DNA of 64,000 bases from Kribbella pratensis (lineage in GTDB: Bacteria; Actinomycetota; Actinomycetes; Propionibacteriales; Kribbellaceae), in the NCBI RefSeq assembly GCF_004366075.1, contig NZ_SODU01000001.1:1695134-1759133 (forward strand), in the 5' to 3' direction. Shown here one piece after another: positions 42,406 to 50,099 of this stretch; the stretch's first letter is position 1, and every line of letters starts with the position of its first letter. The translations under genes were made by a program, and so were the position numbers. The notes under the pieces are model-generated. The model saw only the letters and a program-made list of their open reading frames with translations. It had not been told where the DNA came from and searched no databases.

Positions 42406-43746
42406 CTAGAGGACCGGGAGCAGCTTGTTCAGCTCGAAGGGGGTGACCTGGCGGCGGTAGTCCTGCCATTCGGCGCGCTTGTTGCGGAGGAAGAAGTCGA
42501 AGACGTGCTCGCCGAGGGTCTCGGCGACCAGTTCGCTGTCCTCCATCGCGCTGATGGCTTCGGCGAGGCTGCCCGGCAGCGGCTTGATGCCGAGCGCTTT
42601 GCGTTCGCGCGGCGTCAGGGACCAGATGTCTTCCTCGACCTCTACCGGCAGCTCGTAGCCTTCCTCGATGCCCTTGAGGCCGGCGGCGAGCATCAGCGCG
42701 AAGGCGAGGTACGGGTTCGCGGCCGAGTCGAGCGACCGGAACTCGACCCGGCTCGACTGGCCCTTGTGCGGCTTGTACATCGGCACCCGCACGAGCGCGG
42801 ACCGGTTGTTGTGACCCCACGAGACGAACGACGGCGCCTCGTCCCCGACCGCGAGCCGCTTGTACGAGTTCACCCACTGGTTCGTCACCGCGGTGATCTC
42901 GGCTGCGTGCTGCAACAGTCCGGCGATGAACGCCCGCCCGGTCTTCGACAGCTGGTACTGCGCGCCGCCCTCGAAGAAGGCGTTGCGGTCACCCTCGAAC
43001 AGCGACATGTGGGTGTGCATGCCTGACCCGGGCTGGTCCGACAACGGCTTCGGCATGAACGACGCGTAGATCCCCTGCGAGAGCGCCACCTCCTTCACCA
43101 CGACGCGGAACGTCATGATGTTGTCGGCGGTCGAGAGCGCGTCGGCGTACCGCAGGTCGATCTCCTGCTGCCCCGGGCCGCCCTCGTGGTGGCTGAACTC
43201 GACCGAGATCCCCATCGACTCCAGCATCGTGATCGCCTCGCGGCGGAAGTCGTTGCCGATGCCCTGCGGCGTGTGGTCGAAGTACCCGGACGAGTCGACC
43301 GGCTCCGGCGTCGTACCGGGTGCGCCGGTGAGCGACTTGAACAGGTAGAACTCGATCTCCGGGTGCGTGTAGAACGTGAACCCGAGATCGGCGGCCTTCG
43401 ACAGGGTGCGCTTCAGCACGTGCCGCGGGTCGGCGAACGACGCCGAGCCGTCGGGCATGTTGATGTCACAGAACATCCGTGCGGTGCCCATCGTCTCGCC
43501 CCGCCAGGGCAGGATCTGGAACGTCGACGGGTCCGGCTTGGCCAGCATGTCGGCCTCGGTCACCCGGGCGAAGCCCTCGATCGCCGACCCGTCGAACCCG
43601 AGTCCCTCCGCGAAGGCGCTCTCCAGCTCCGCCGGCGCGACCGCGACCGACTTCAGGAACCCGAGCACGTCGGTGAACCAGAGCCGCACGAAACGTACGT
43701 CACGCTCCTCCAGCGCGCGCAGTACGAACTCCTGCTGCTTGTCCAT
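42406..43746 (-). CDS. glnA2: glutamine synthetase, GlnA2-type
   Basis: This 446-residue class I glutamine synthetase-like enzyme starts MDKQQEFVLRALEERDVRFVRLWFTDVLG, with the metal- and ATP-site motifs ARMFCDINMPDG, FSHHEGGPGQQEIDL, MHTHMSLFEG and NQWVNSYKRLAVGDEAPSF. It aligns along its length with mycobacterial GlnA2. The usual adenylylated Tyr position reads DIWSLTP, with Trp instead of Tyr, so it is probably not a GlnE target despite its linkage. ATG 43746 has a GAGAGG site. Upstream DNA carries two direct 21-bp repeats. Confidence 0.93.
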   Translation of the reverse strand: MDKQQEFVLRALEERDVRFVRLWFTDVLGFLKSVAVAPAELESAFAEGLGFDGSAIEGFARVTEADMLAKPDPSTFQILPWRGETMGTARMFCDINMPDGSASFADPRHVLKRTLSKAADLGFTFYTHPEIEFYLFKSLTGAPGTTPEPVDSSGYFDHTPQGIGNDFRREAITMLESMGISVEFSHHEGGPGQQEIDLRYADALSTADNIMTFRVVVKEVALSQGIYASFMPKPLSDQPGSGMHTHMSLFEGDRNAFFEGGAQYQLSKTGRAFIAGLLQHAAEITAVTNQWVNSYKRLAVGDEAPSFVSWGHNNRSALVRVPMYKPHKGQSSRVEFRSLDSAANPYLAFALMLAAGLKGIEEGYELPVEVEEDIWSLTPRERKALGIKPLPGSLAEAISAMEDSELVAETLGEHVFDFFLRNKRAEWQDYRRQVTPFELNKLLPVL

Positions 43747-43765
43747 CAGTCCACCTCTCACCGGA

Positions 43766-43812
43766 ACATCTGTCAGGCACATCTCTCGGGCACATCTGTC
43801 AGGCACATCTCT
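43766..43812. repeat. 21-bp direct repeat upstream of glnA2
   Basis: ACATCTGTCAGGCACATCTCT occurs at 43766-43786 and 43792-43812 with a period of 26 bp. Both copies lie 19 to 67 bp upstream of the glnA2 start, so the transcript leader or promoter carries a duplicated element. No GlnR-type site (GTnAC pairs) is evident. It may be a recent duplication or a paired operator. Confidence 0.7.
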
Positions 43813-43901
43813 GGGTCTCTCACAGTGTGCCCCGCCCTTGTTAAGCAGACGTTACGTGGCTGGGCGGACATGACCGCATTCAGGGCCTAGCGTGTCTGTT
43901 T

Positions 43902-44309
43902 GTGCAGACGATCTTCCACGCCGCCCTGATCGTGGCCGCGATCCTCTGCCTCAGCGACCTGATCGTCAGTACCGCTCGCTTCGCGCAGTCGCTGCGGCGT
44001 AAGCGACATGCCGAGCGGGACGTGCTCGGGCGCCGCTGGCTGCCGATCCCGGAGCTCGGGTTCGGGATGTGCGCGTTCTGCTGCCCGGGCCTGGTCACGC
44101 TCGGGCTGACGCATCACAACGCCGACAACCTGCCGACCCTCCAGATCCTGCTCGCCGCCCTGGTCTTCGGGTACGCCGGCGCCGTGCTGTCCAGGGTCGT
44201 CCGTACCCCGGGCCCCGGCGGCCGCCGGTTCAAGCTACGCGCCGGCCTGCTGCTCGGCCTGCCGGCCGTGTTCGGCCTGGTCTTCGGCCTCTCCGGTATC
44301 GCGGTCTGA
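43902..44309 (+). CDS. small membrane protein
   Basis: This 135-residue protein starts at GTG 43902 and has four predicted membrane segments (about 5-25, 52-72, 80-97 and 116-133). GMCAFCCPGLVTLGLTH in the second holds three Cys. There is no recognised domain. A TAGCGT -10 lies 8 nt upstream of the GTG. The last 75 bp overlap the convergent gene at 44235-45143, so one of the two ends may be mis-set. Confidence 0.65.
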   Translation: MQTIFHAALIVAAILCLSDLIVSTARFAQSLRRKRHAERDVLGRRWLPIPELGFGMCAFCCPGLVTLGLTHHNADNLPTLQILLAALVFGYAGAVLSRVVRTPGPGGRRFKLRAGLLLGLPAVFGLVFGLSGIAV

Positions 44310-45143
44310 ACGGCGCGCCTGGAACCACGGCGCGATGCGCTCGAGTGGCGCGAACGCGAGCCAGCAGACGACGGTCGGCAGGAAGTGGATCAGCAGGATC
44401 GCGGTGTTCGCCGCATGGAACCCGAGGAAGAACAGCGCCCCGAACAGCTGCCAGCGCCCCTTGAGCCACAGGATCACCGGCGAACAGAACTCCCCGATGA
44501 TGCCGACCCACTGCATCACGTGCAGCACCCACGGGTAGTGCAGCAGCCACTCCCCGACCGGGTGCGGCCGCCGCACGATCGCCCAGGTCAGTACGGCGCT
44601 GCCGGGCCAGCTCAGCGCCCATCCGGCACTGCGCAGTTTCGCGACCGCGGACAGGAAGTACGTCGCGATCACGCAGATCTGGATGCACCGGATCGCCCAG
44701 CCGGCCGCTTCCGACCGAGTTTGATCGCTGTACGACGTGATGCCCCGGCTGTCCGCCTTCACGGTCGGCAGCACCCAGAGCGCGATCACCAGCGCGAGGT
44801 GATCGTGGTCGACCTTGCCGTCGCTCATGCCGATCAGCACCCACCAGGTGAACGCCGGCGCGACGATCCAGCCGGCCACCCGGGGGAAGTAGTTCGTCGC
44901 CCCGATCAGGCACGCGACGATCAGGACGACGTACAGGACTGTGGTGTTCGCGACCGACGGTTTGGGCAGGTCGAAGAGGCGGGCGAGGAGCAACGGCTGG
45001 TACAGCCCGGGGTGCTCGCCCTTGTCGCGGGTGTCGCGGACGAACGCGTGCATGTCGAGGATGACGAACAGGTACAGGATCGTCCGCAACCAGGCGATCC
45101 GCGCCAGCGCGATCGTCGGCGTGAACCAGTTCGCGATGCTCAT
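44235..45143 (-). CDS. HTTM-like multi-pass membrane protein
   Basis: This 302-residue protein has about seven membrane helices and conserved HTTM/vitamin-K-carboxylase-like features (ARIAWLRTILYLFVILDMHAFV near the N-terminus, CIQICVIATYFLSAVAKL in the middle). Its charged tail overlaps the convergent gene by 75 bp. The gene at 45220-45693 lies upstream on the same strand and probably encodes its extracellular partner, as is common for this family. Substrate and activity are unknown. Confidence 0.78.
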   Translation of the reverse strand: MSIANWFTPTIALARIAWLRTILYLFVILDMHAFVRDTRDKGEHPGLYQPLLLARLFDLPKPSVANTTVLYVVLIVACLIGATNYFPRVAGWIVAPAFTWWVLIGMSDGKVDHDHLALVIALWVLPTVKADSRGITSYSDQTRSEAAGWAIRCIQICVIATYFLSAVAKLRSAGWALSWPGSAVLTWAIVRRPHPVGEWLLHYPWVLHVMQWVGIIGEFCSPVILWLKGRWQLFGALFFLGFHAANTAILLIHFLPTVVCWLAFAPLERIAPWFQARRSDRDTGEAEDQAEHGRQAEQQAGA

Positions 45144-45219
45144 CCACGTCCTCGCTTCGCTCCGGGCGCGGCTGAGACACGAGGCCCGCTGTGCTTGATG
45201 ATGAACTCGCTTCGCTCGT

Positions 45220-45693
45220 TCATCGGCGTACCTCCCAGGTCGCGAGCACCTGGGACGTCGGCGGTCCTTCGACCCGGCCCTTCACCAACTGGGTCGTGTC
45301 GCGGATCAGTTCGAGCTTCACGTACTTCGGCTGGTCAGGATGCTTCCGCGCCCACCCGTCCGCGACCTGCTGCAATAACGACGGGTCCTTCACGATCTCC
45401 CCGGACCGCGCCTCGATCTCGGCGCGGGCCACCCCGGCGCCTTCGATGTTCAGCGGTACGTCGACCGTCGTGCCGGCGTCCGTCACCGCGCTGACCCGGG
45501 TGTAGTCGATCTTGGCGTCGTCCGGGACCGACATCGCGTACTGCGACATCGGACCGAACGGCCAGGCGTCGTCACTGGCGCGCACCGACCCGTTGATCAG
45601 CAGGCCGATCCCGGCGACCGCGACGAGCACCCGCACCGCCTTACCGACCCGCCCGACCCGCACCACTTCCGGCGCCTGACTCTGTGTCACCAC
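45220..45693 (-). CDS. membrane-anchored extracytoplasmic protein paired with the HTTM protein
   Basis: This 157-residue protein has one N-terminal helix (about 20-38, VRVLVAVAGIGLLINGSVRA) and an outer domain of about 110 residues (PFGPMSQYAMSVPDDAKIDYTRVSAV). Proteins of this kind often accompany HTTM genes. It reads toward the HTTM gene with a 76-bp gap holding two copies of CTCGCTTCGCTC. GTG at 45693 or 45690 is the start. Confidence 0.75.
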   Translation of the reverse strand: MVTQSQAPEVVRVGRVGKAVRVLVAVAGIGLLINGSVRASDDAWPFGPMSQYAMSVPDDAKIDYTRVSAVTDAGTTVDVPLNIEGAGVARAEIEARSGEIVKDPSLLQQVADGWARKHPDQPKYVKLELIRDTTQLVKGRVEGPPTSQVLATWEVRR

Positions 45694-45746
45694 GTCATTA
45701 GATCATTCCGGTTTGGCGGTCTCGTTCGTAGGGGATTTTCTATAAC

Positions 45747-46412
45747 ATGACCGCCCCAGAAAATTTCCAACGTGCCCGGGTGTCCCGGCGTACCGTCCTC
45801 GGCGCTACCGCCGGCGGCGTACTGCTCGGCGGCATCACCCTCCCGACAGCAGCGCACGCCGCCCCCGCGCCGCGCTGCTACACGCGCACCGAATGGTCGG
45901 CGCGCCCGCCCAGGTCCGCGACGCAGGTGATCGGCAAGCCCGATCACATCGTCATCCACCACACCGCGAGCCCGAACGTCACCGACTACTCGCTCGCCGC
46001 GGCGTACAAGGTCCAGCACTGGATCCAGGACCTGCACATGGACACCAACGGCTGGATCGACATCGGCAACCAGCTCACGATCAGCCGCGGTGGGTTCCTG
46101 ATGGAGGGCCGCAGCAAGTCGCTGTCGTCGATCAACAACGGGCAGAACGTGCTCGGCGCGCAGACCGCGAACAACAACAGCCACACGATCGGCATCGAGC
46201 ACGAAGGCATCTACGTGAGCGAGAACGTTCCGGTCGCGCTGTTCGACATGTCGGCGCTGACGTGCGCGTGGTTGTGTACGAAGTACGGCCTGGACCCGCA
46301 GGTCGCGATCGTCGGGCACCGCGACTACAACACGACACAGTGCCCGGGCGACGTGTTCTACGCGCGCCTCCCGGAGCTACGCGATCGCGTCTCCGAGATC
46401 GTCCTGGGCTGA
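45747..46412 (+). CDS. Tat-exported N-acetylmuramoyl-L-alanine amidase / PGRP domain protein
   Basis: This 221-residue protein has a twin-arginine signal (SRRTVLGATAGG, residues 13-24; cleavage after AHA near residue 39) followed by an Amidase_2/PGRP domain (CYTRTEWSARPP, then HIVIHHTASPN with zinc His, then GHRDYNTTQCPGD with the second His and Cys). It likely cuts the amide bond between muramic acid and the stem peptide outside the cell. A TATAAC box abuts the ATG, so the in-frame GTG at 45780 could be the real start. The 3' end overlaps the convergent DUF418 gene by 55 bp. Confidence 0.9.
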   Translation: MTAPENFQRARVSRRTVLGATAGGVLLGGITLPTAAHAAPAPRCYTRTEWSARPPRSATQVIGKPDHIVIHHTASPNVTDYSLAAAYKVQHWIQDLHMDTNGWIDIGNQLTISRGGFLMEGRSKSLSSINNGQNVLGAQTANNNSHTIGIEHEGIYVSENVPVALFDMSALTCAWLCTKYGLDPQVAIVGHRDYNTTQCPGDVFYARLPELRDRVSEIVLG

Positions 46413-47542
46413 TATGTGATCCGTCGGATCAGGAGCTCGAACGGCCCGCGGTAGCCGGCGCTTCGCATCCGGTCGGCGAGCAGTACGGTCGCCAGCCAGG
46501 TCGCGACCGCGAGCAGAGCTGTCGTGGTCGTGGTGAGTGTGTCCGACAGGTCGAGCAGGTACGGCGTGAAGACGACGGCCCAGACGACGGACTGGGCCAG
46601 GTAGCACGTCAACGATCGTTGTCCGACAGCGGCGATCGCCACGGTCACAGGACCCTGGCGATCGCCCATCCGGTGTGCGATCAGGACGATGAGAGCGGCG
46701 TACCCGAATCCGCCGAAGACGCCGGTTGCGTCGTGCAACGGTCCGAGGACCGTCACCGCCTGGTCGCTCGGCCGGGTGAGTACGCCGCCGACGACGAGCG
46801 AGACCGGGAGCGCGCCGAGGATCGCGATCGTGAGACCGAGCAGGGCCGTCGTACGGAGCAGGGTGAGGTGCTCGGCCGAGCGTTCGAGGATCCGGCGGCG
46901 CCCCGCCCACAGGCCGATCAGGAACGGCGTGACGAAGCCGATCCAGCCGAGGCCGGCGATGAACGGCTGCACGACCAACCGGTCGGGGAACTGGCCGAGA
47001 AAGGATGCCGGGAGCATCGAAGGATCCGGGCCTTCGGTGGGGCCTGCGAGGGAATCGCCGCTGGGCAGTGCGGTGAGGACGAGGACAGCAGTGGCGACGA
47101 GGAACAGCCAACGGTCCTTCCAGCGCAGGGCCCAGACGCCGAGGAACAGGAGTACGCCGTACGCCGCGAGGATGTCGCCGATGTAGAGCAGCATCGCGTG
47201 CAGGAATCCGAGCACGATCAGGACGAGGCTGCGCCGCCACAGCAACTTGCGGATCGGCCACCACTCGTTGCCGGATTCGCGTTGCCGGCGGACGATCTGC
47301 GCGACGCCGTACCCGAAGAGCACGCCGAACATCGGGAAGGCGCGACCGTCGACGAAGGTCGCGATCAGTAGGCCGAGCCCGTGGTCGACGGGCGATCCGG
47401 CGGTCGGGAATCCGCCGAAGTACTCGCGGCCGCCGATGAAGTAGTGCGAGTTCGCCAACGCGATGAAGAGCAGCATGAAGCCGCGGGCGAGGTCCGGGCC
47501 CAAGGCGCGTTCGCTGAGTCCGGTCGGTCCGCCTTGGGTCAT
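46358..47542 (-). CDS. DUF418-domain membrane protein
   Basis: This 394-residue membrane protein has about ten helices. RGFMLLFIALANSHYFIGG and DGRAFPMFGVLFGYGVAQI, and then in the C-terminal half GPLHDATGVFGGFGYAAL and VGQRSLTCYLAQSV, are the DUF418 hallmarks. Related proteins sit in a broad acyltransferase-like membrane family; no substrate is known. The start ATG 47542 has no strong ribosome site. The C-terminal Arg/Ser tail overlaps the amidase gene. Confidence 0.85.
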   Translation of the reverse strand: MTQGGPTGLSERALGPDLARGFMLLFIALANSHYFIGGREYFGGFPTAGSPVDHGLGLLIATFVDGRAFPMFGVLFGYGVAQIVRRQRESGNEWWPIRKLLWRRSLVLIVLGFLHAMLLYIGDILAAYGVLLFLGVWALRWKDRWLFLVATAVLVLTALPSGDSLAGPTEGPDPSMLPASFLGQFPDRLVVQPFIAGLGWIGFVTPFLIGLWAGRRRILERSAEHLTLLRTTALLGLTIAILGALPVSLVVGGVLTRPSDQAVTVLGPLHDATGVFGGFGYAALIVLIAHRMGDRQGPVTVAIAAVGQRSLTCYLAQSVVWAVVFTPYLLDLSDTLTTTTTALLAVATWLATVLLADRMRSAGYRGPFELLIRRITYQPRTISETRSRSSGRRA

Positions 47543-47645
47543 GGTTCCCAGTCAATCCATGCGGCGCCGGCGGTACATCCGACGAAAGTCCCTGCCGAGT
47601 GAACCTTCGTCGCTGTTCGATGGTTGCACGGCTACCGTCATCACG

Positions 47646-48167
47646 GTGAAGCAGATCATCGCGTTCACCGGCCTGCCGGGAACCGGGAAGTCGACGCTGG
47701 CCGAACAGCTGGCCACCGAAACCGGAGTCCCGGCTTTCGCCGGCGACTGGTTGCTCGGAGCTCTCAGACCGCACGGCGTCCTCGCCGGCCTCGACCGTGC
47801 GGCCTTCCTGGCGATGTACTACGACCTCCTGGGGACCCTCGTCGAACGGCAGTTGATGCTCGGGCAGTCCGCGATCGTGGACTGCTTGGTCAACTCCGAA
47901 ATCGCGGAGCGGTGGGGCGAACTGGCCGCGAGGTACGACGGGCGGTTGCGGATCGTGGAGTGTGTCTGCAGCGATGAAGGTGAGCACCGCCGGCGCCTGG
48001 AGGGACGACGGCGGGGCATCCCCGGATGGCACGAGGTGGGGTGGGATCACGTGCTGCGGATGCGGAGTGAGTACCCCCAGTTGGATGGTGAGCGGCTGAC
48101 CGTGGACGCCATGGAGACGGTGGACGGGAACCTCGATCGGGTGCGGAGTTTCCTTCGGCATTGGTAA
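47646..48167 (+). CDS. P-loop kinase of unknown substrate
   Basis: This 173-residue protein has Walker A GLPGTGKST near residue 9 and a small AAA_33-type kinase fold (SAIVDCLVNSEIAERW, RRRLEGRRRGIPGW). Family members phosphorylate sugars, antibiotics or tRNA precursors, and nothing here picks one. GTG 47646 lies 7 nt after TACCGT, giving a likely leaderless mRNA. Confidence 0.82.
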   Translation: MKQIIAFTGLPGTGKSTLAEQLATETGVPAFAGDWLLGALRPHGVLAGLDRAAFLAMYYDLLGTLVERQLMLGQSAIVDCLVNSEIAERWGELAARYDGRLRIVECVCSDEGEHRRRLEGRRRGIPGWHEVGWDHVLRMRSEYPQLDGERLTVDAMETVDGNLDRVRSFLRHW

Positions 48168-48219
48168 GAGGTTGGCGATGGGCGTGGGGTCGGCCCGGGG
48201 GAACCAGTAATGTGCTCTC

Positions 48220-49992
48220 GTGCCTCAGCTTCGGGTAGCGCTTGCTCAACTCAATGTGACCGTGGGTGACATCGACGGGAATACCGACAAGATCGTCGCG
48301 TGGACCCGGAACGCGGTCGAGCGAGGTGCGCACGTGGTCGCGTTCCCGGAGCTCGGGCTGACCGGTTACCCGGTGGAGGACCTCGCGCTGCGCGCGTCGT
48401 TCGTGGACGCCTCGCAGCACCGGATCCACTCCCTCGCGAAGCGGCTCGCCGACGAAGGACTCGGCGACATCGTGGTGATCTGCGGCTACCTCGACCGGGC
48501 CGGCGGTACGGCGATGGGTATCGACCGCCTCGGCCGCCCGAAGGGCTCCCCCACCAACGCCGCCGCCGTCATCCACCAGGGCCGCGTCGTCACGAGCGCC
48601 GTGAAGCACCACCTGCCGAACTACGGCGTCTTCGACGAGTTCCGGCACTTCGTCCCCGGCAACACGTTGCAGGTCGTCCGCATCCACGGCGTCGACGTCG
48701 CCCTCGTGATCTGCGAGGACCTCTGGCAGGACGGCGGACCCGTCGCGGTCACCCGCGAGGCCGGTGCCGGTCTCCTGCTCGTCGTCAACAGTTCGCCGTA
48801 CGAGGCCAACAAGGACGACGTCCGCGGTGATCTCGTACGGCGCCGTGCCCGCGAAGCCGGCTGCGCACTCGCGTACGTGAACCTCGTCGGCGGACAGGAC
48901 GAACTCGTGTTCGACGGCGACTCGCTGATCGCCGACGCGGACGGCGAGATCTTCGCCCGCGCACCGCAGTTCGAGCAGGGCAGCATGGTCGTCGACCTCG
49001 ACCTCCCGGCCGCCTCGGGTACGCCGTCCGGCACCCACGAAGGCATCGAGATCGTGCACACCGTCCTCCACGAGGACGAGCTCGCGCCGTACGAGGCGAT
49101 CCCGGCGAACATCGCGCCGCGGCTGTCCGACGAGGCCGAGATGTACGGCGCGATCGTCACCGGCCTGCGCGACTACGTGCAGAAGAACGGCTTCAAGTCC
49201 GTGCTGCTCGGGCTGTCCGGCGGTATCGACTCCTCGCTGGTCGCCGCGATCGCCTGCGACGCGATCGGCGCCGAGCACGTGTTCGGGATCTCGAACCCGA
49301 GCGTGTACTCCAGTGACCATTCCAAGGACGACGCCGCCGACCTCGCCGCGCGCACCGGCCTGAACTACCGCGTCGTACCGATCCAGCCGATGGTGCAGCC
49401 GTTCCTGGACACGCTCGGCCTGACCGGGCTCGCCGAGGAGAATTTGCAGGCACGGGTCCGCGCGGTGATCTGGATGGGGCTGTCGAACGCCGACGGCCAC
49501 CTGGTGCTTGCCTGCGGCAACAAGTCGGAACTGTCCGTCGGCTACTCGACGATCTACGGCGACGCGGTCGGCGGGTACGCGCCGCTGAAGGACGTCCCGA
49601 AGACGGTCGTCTGGCGGCTGGCGAAATGGCGGAACGCGGACGCGAAGGCTCGCGGCCAGCAGCCGCCCATCCCGGCGAACTCGATCGCCAAGCCGCCGTC
49701 GGCCGAACTCAGTCCCGGCCAGATGGACAGCGACTCCCTGCCGGCCTACGACCTGCTCGACGACATGCTGGACGATTACGTCGAGCAGGACGGTGGCAGT
49801 GCGGAACTGGTCGCCGCCGGGTTCGACACCGGACTGGTCACCAAGGTGATCCAGCTCGTCGACCGAGCCGAGTACAAGCGCCGGCAGTACCCGCCGGGCC
49901 CGAAGATCACGCACAAGGCCTTCGGGCGGGACCGCCGGCTGCCGATCACCAATGCATGGCGTGAGGACGCACGAAAGGCGGCCGAGCACTGA
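48220..49992 (+). CDS. nadE: glutamine-dependent NAD+ synthetase
   Basis: This 590-residue enzyme has an N-terminal glutaminase (nitrilase-like) domain with Glu in [10 protein letters not shown], Lys in [12 protein letters not shown] and Cys in [12 protein letters not shown], and a C-terminal NAD synthetase domain with [10 protein letters not shown] and [16 protein letters not shown]. It makes NAD from deamido-NAD with glutamine as nitrogen donor. GTG 48220 follows TAATGT by 6 nt (leaderless). The stop overlaps a CTG codon of the following long frame. Confidence 0.95.
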   Translation: MPQLRVALAQLNVTVGDIDGNTDKIVAWTRNAVERGAHVVAFPELGLTGYPVEDLALRASFVDASQHRIHSLAKRLADEGLGDIVVICGYLDRAGGTAMGIDRLGRPKGSPTNAAAVIHQGRVVTSAVKHHLPNYGVFDEFRHFVPGNTLQVVRIHGVDVALVICEDLWQDGGPVAVTREAGAGLLLVVNSSPYEANKDDVRGDLVRRRAREAGCALAYVNLVGGQDELVFDGDSLIADADGEIFARAPQFEQGSMVVDLDLPAASGTPSGTHEGIEIVHTVLHEDELAPYEAIPANIAPRLSDEAEMYGAIVTGLRDYVQKNGFKSVLLGLSGGIDSSLVAAIACDAIGAEHVFGISNPSVYSSDHSKDDAADLAARTGLNYRVVPIQPMVQPFLDTLGLTGLAEENLQARVRAVIWMGLSNADGHLVLACGNKSELSVGYSTIYGDAVGGYAPLKDVPKTVVWRLAKWRNADAKARGQQPPIPANSIAKPPSAELSPGQMDSDSLPAYDLLDDMLDDYVEQDGGSAELVAAGFDTGLVTKVIQLVDRAEYKRRQYPPGPKITHKAFGRDRRLPITNAWREDARKAAEH

Positions 49993-50099
49993 GCGACTCC
50001 TGGCGGTACCGCCCATCCCAGCCCGACCCCTGGACCCAGGAGAGGTCGTGGGACTCCACCGAGGAGACCCACGACCGCTCCGGTCTGCCCAAGGACGAT

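Noticed and set aside
45151..45217. CTCGCTTCGCTC copies as a mobile element or REP
   Set aside because: Only two short copies are seen and no element structure is present.
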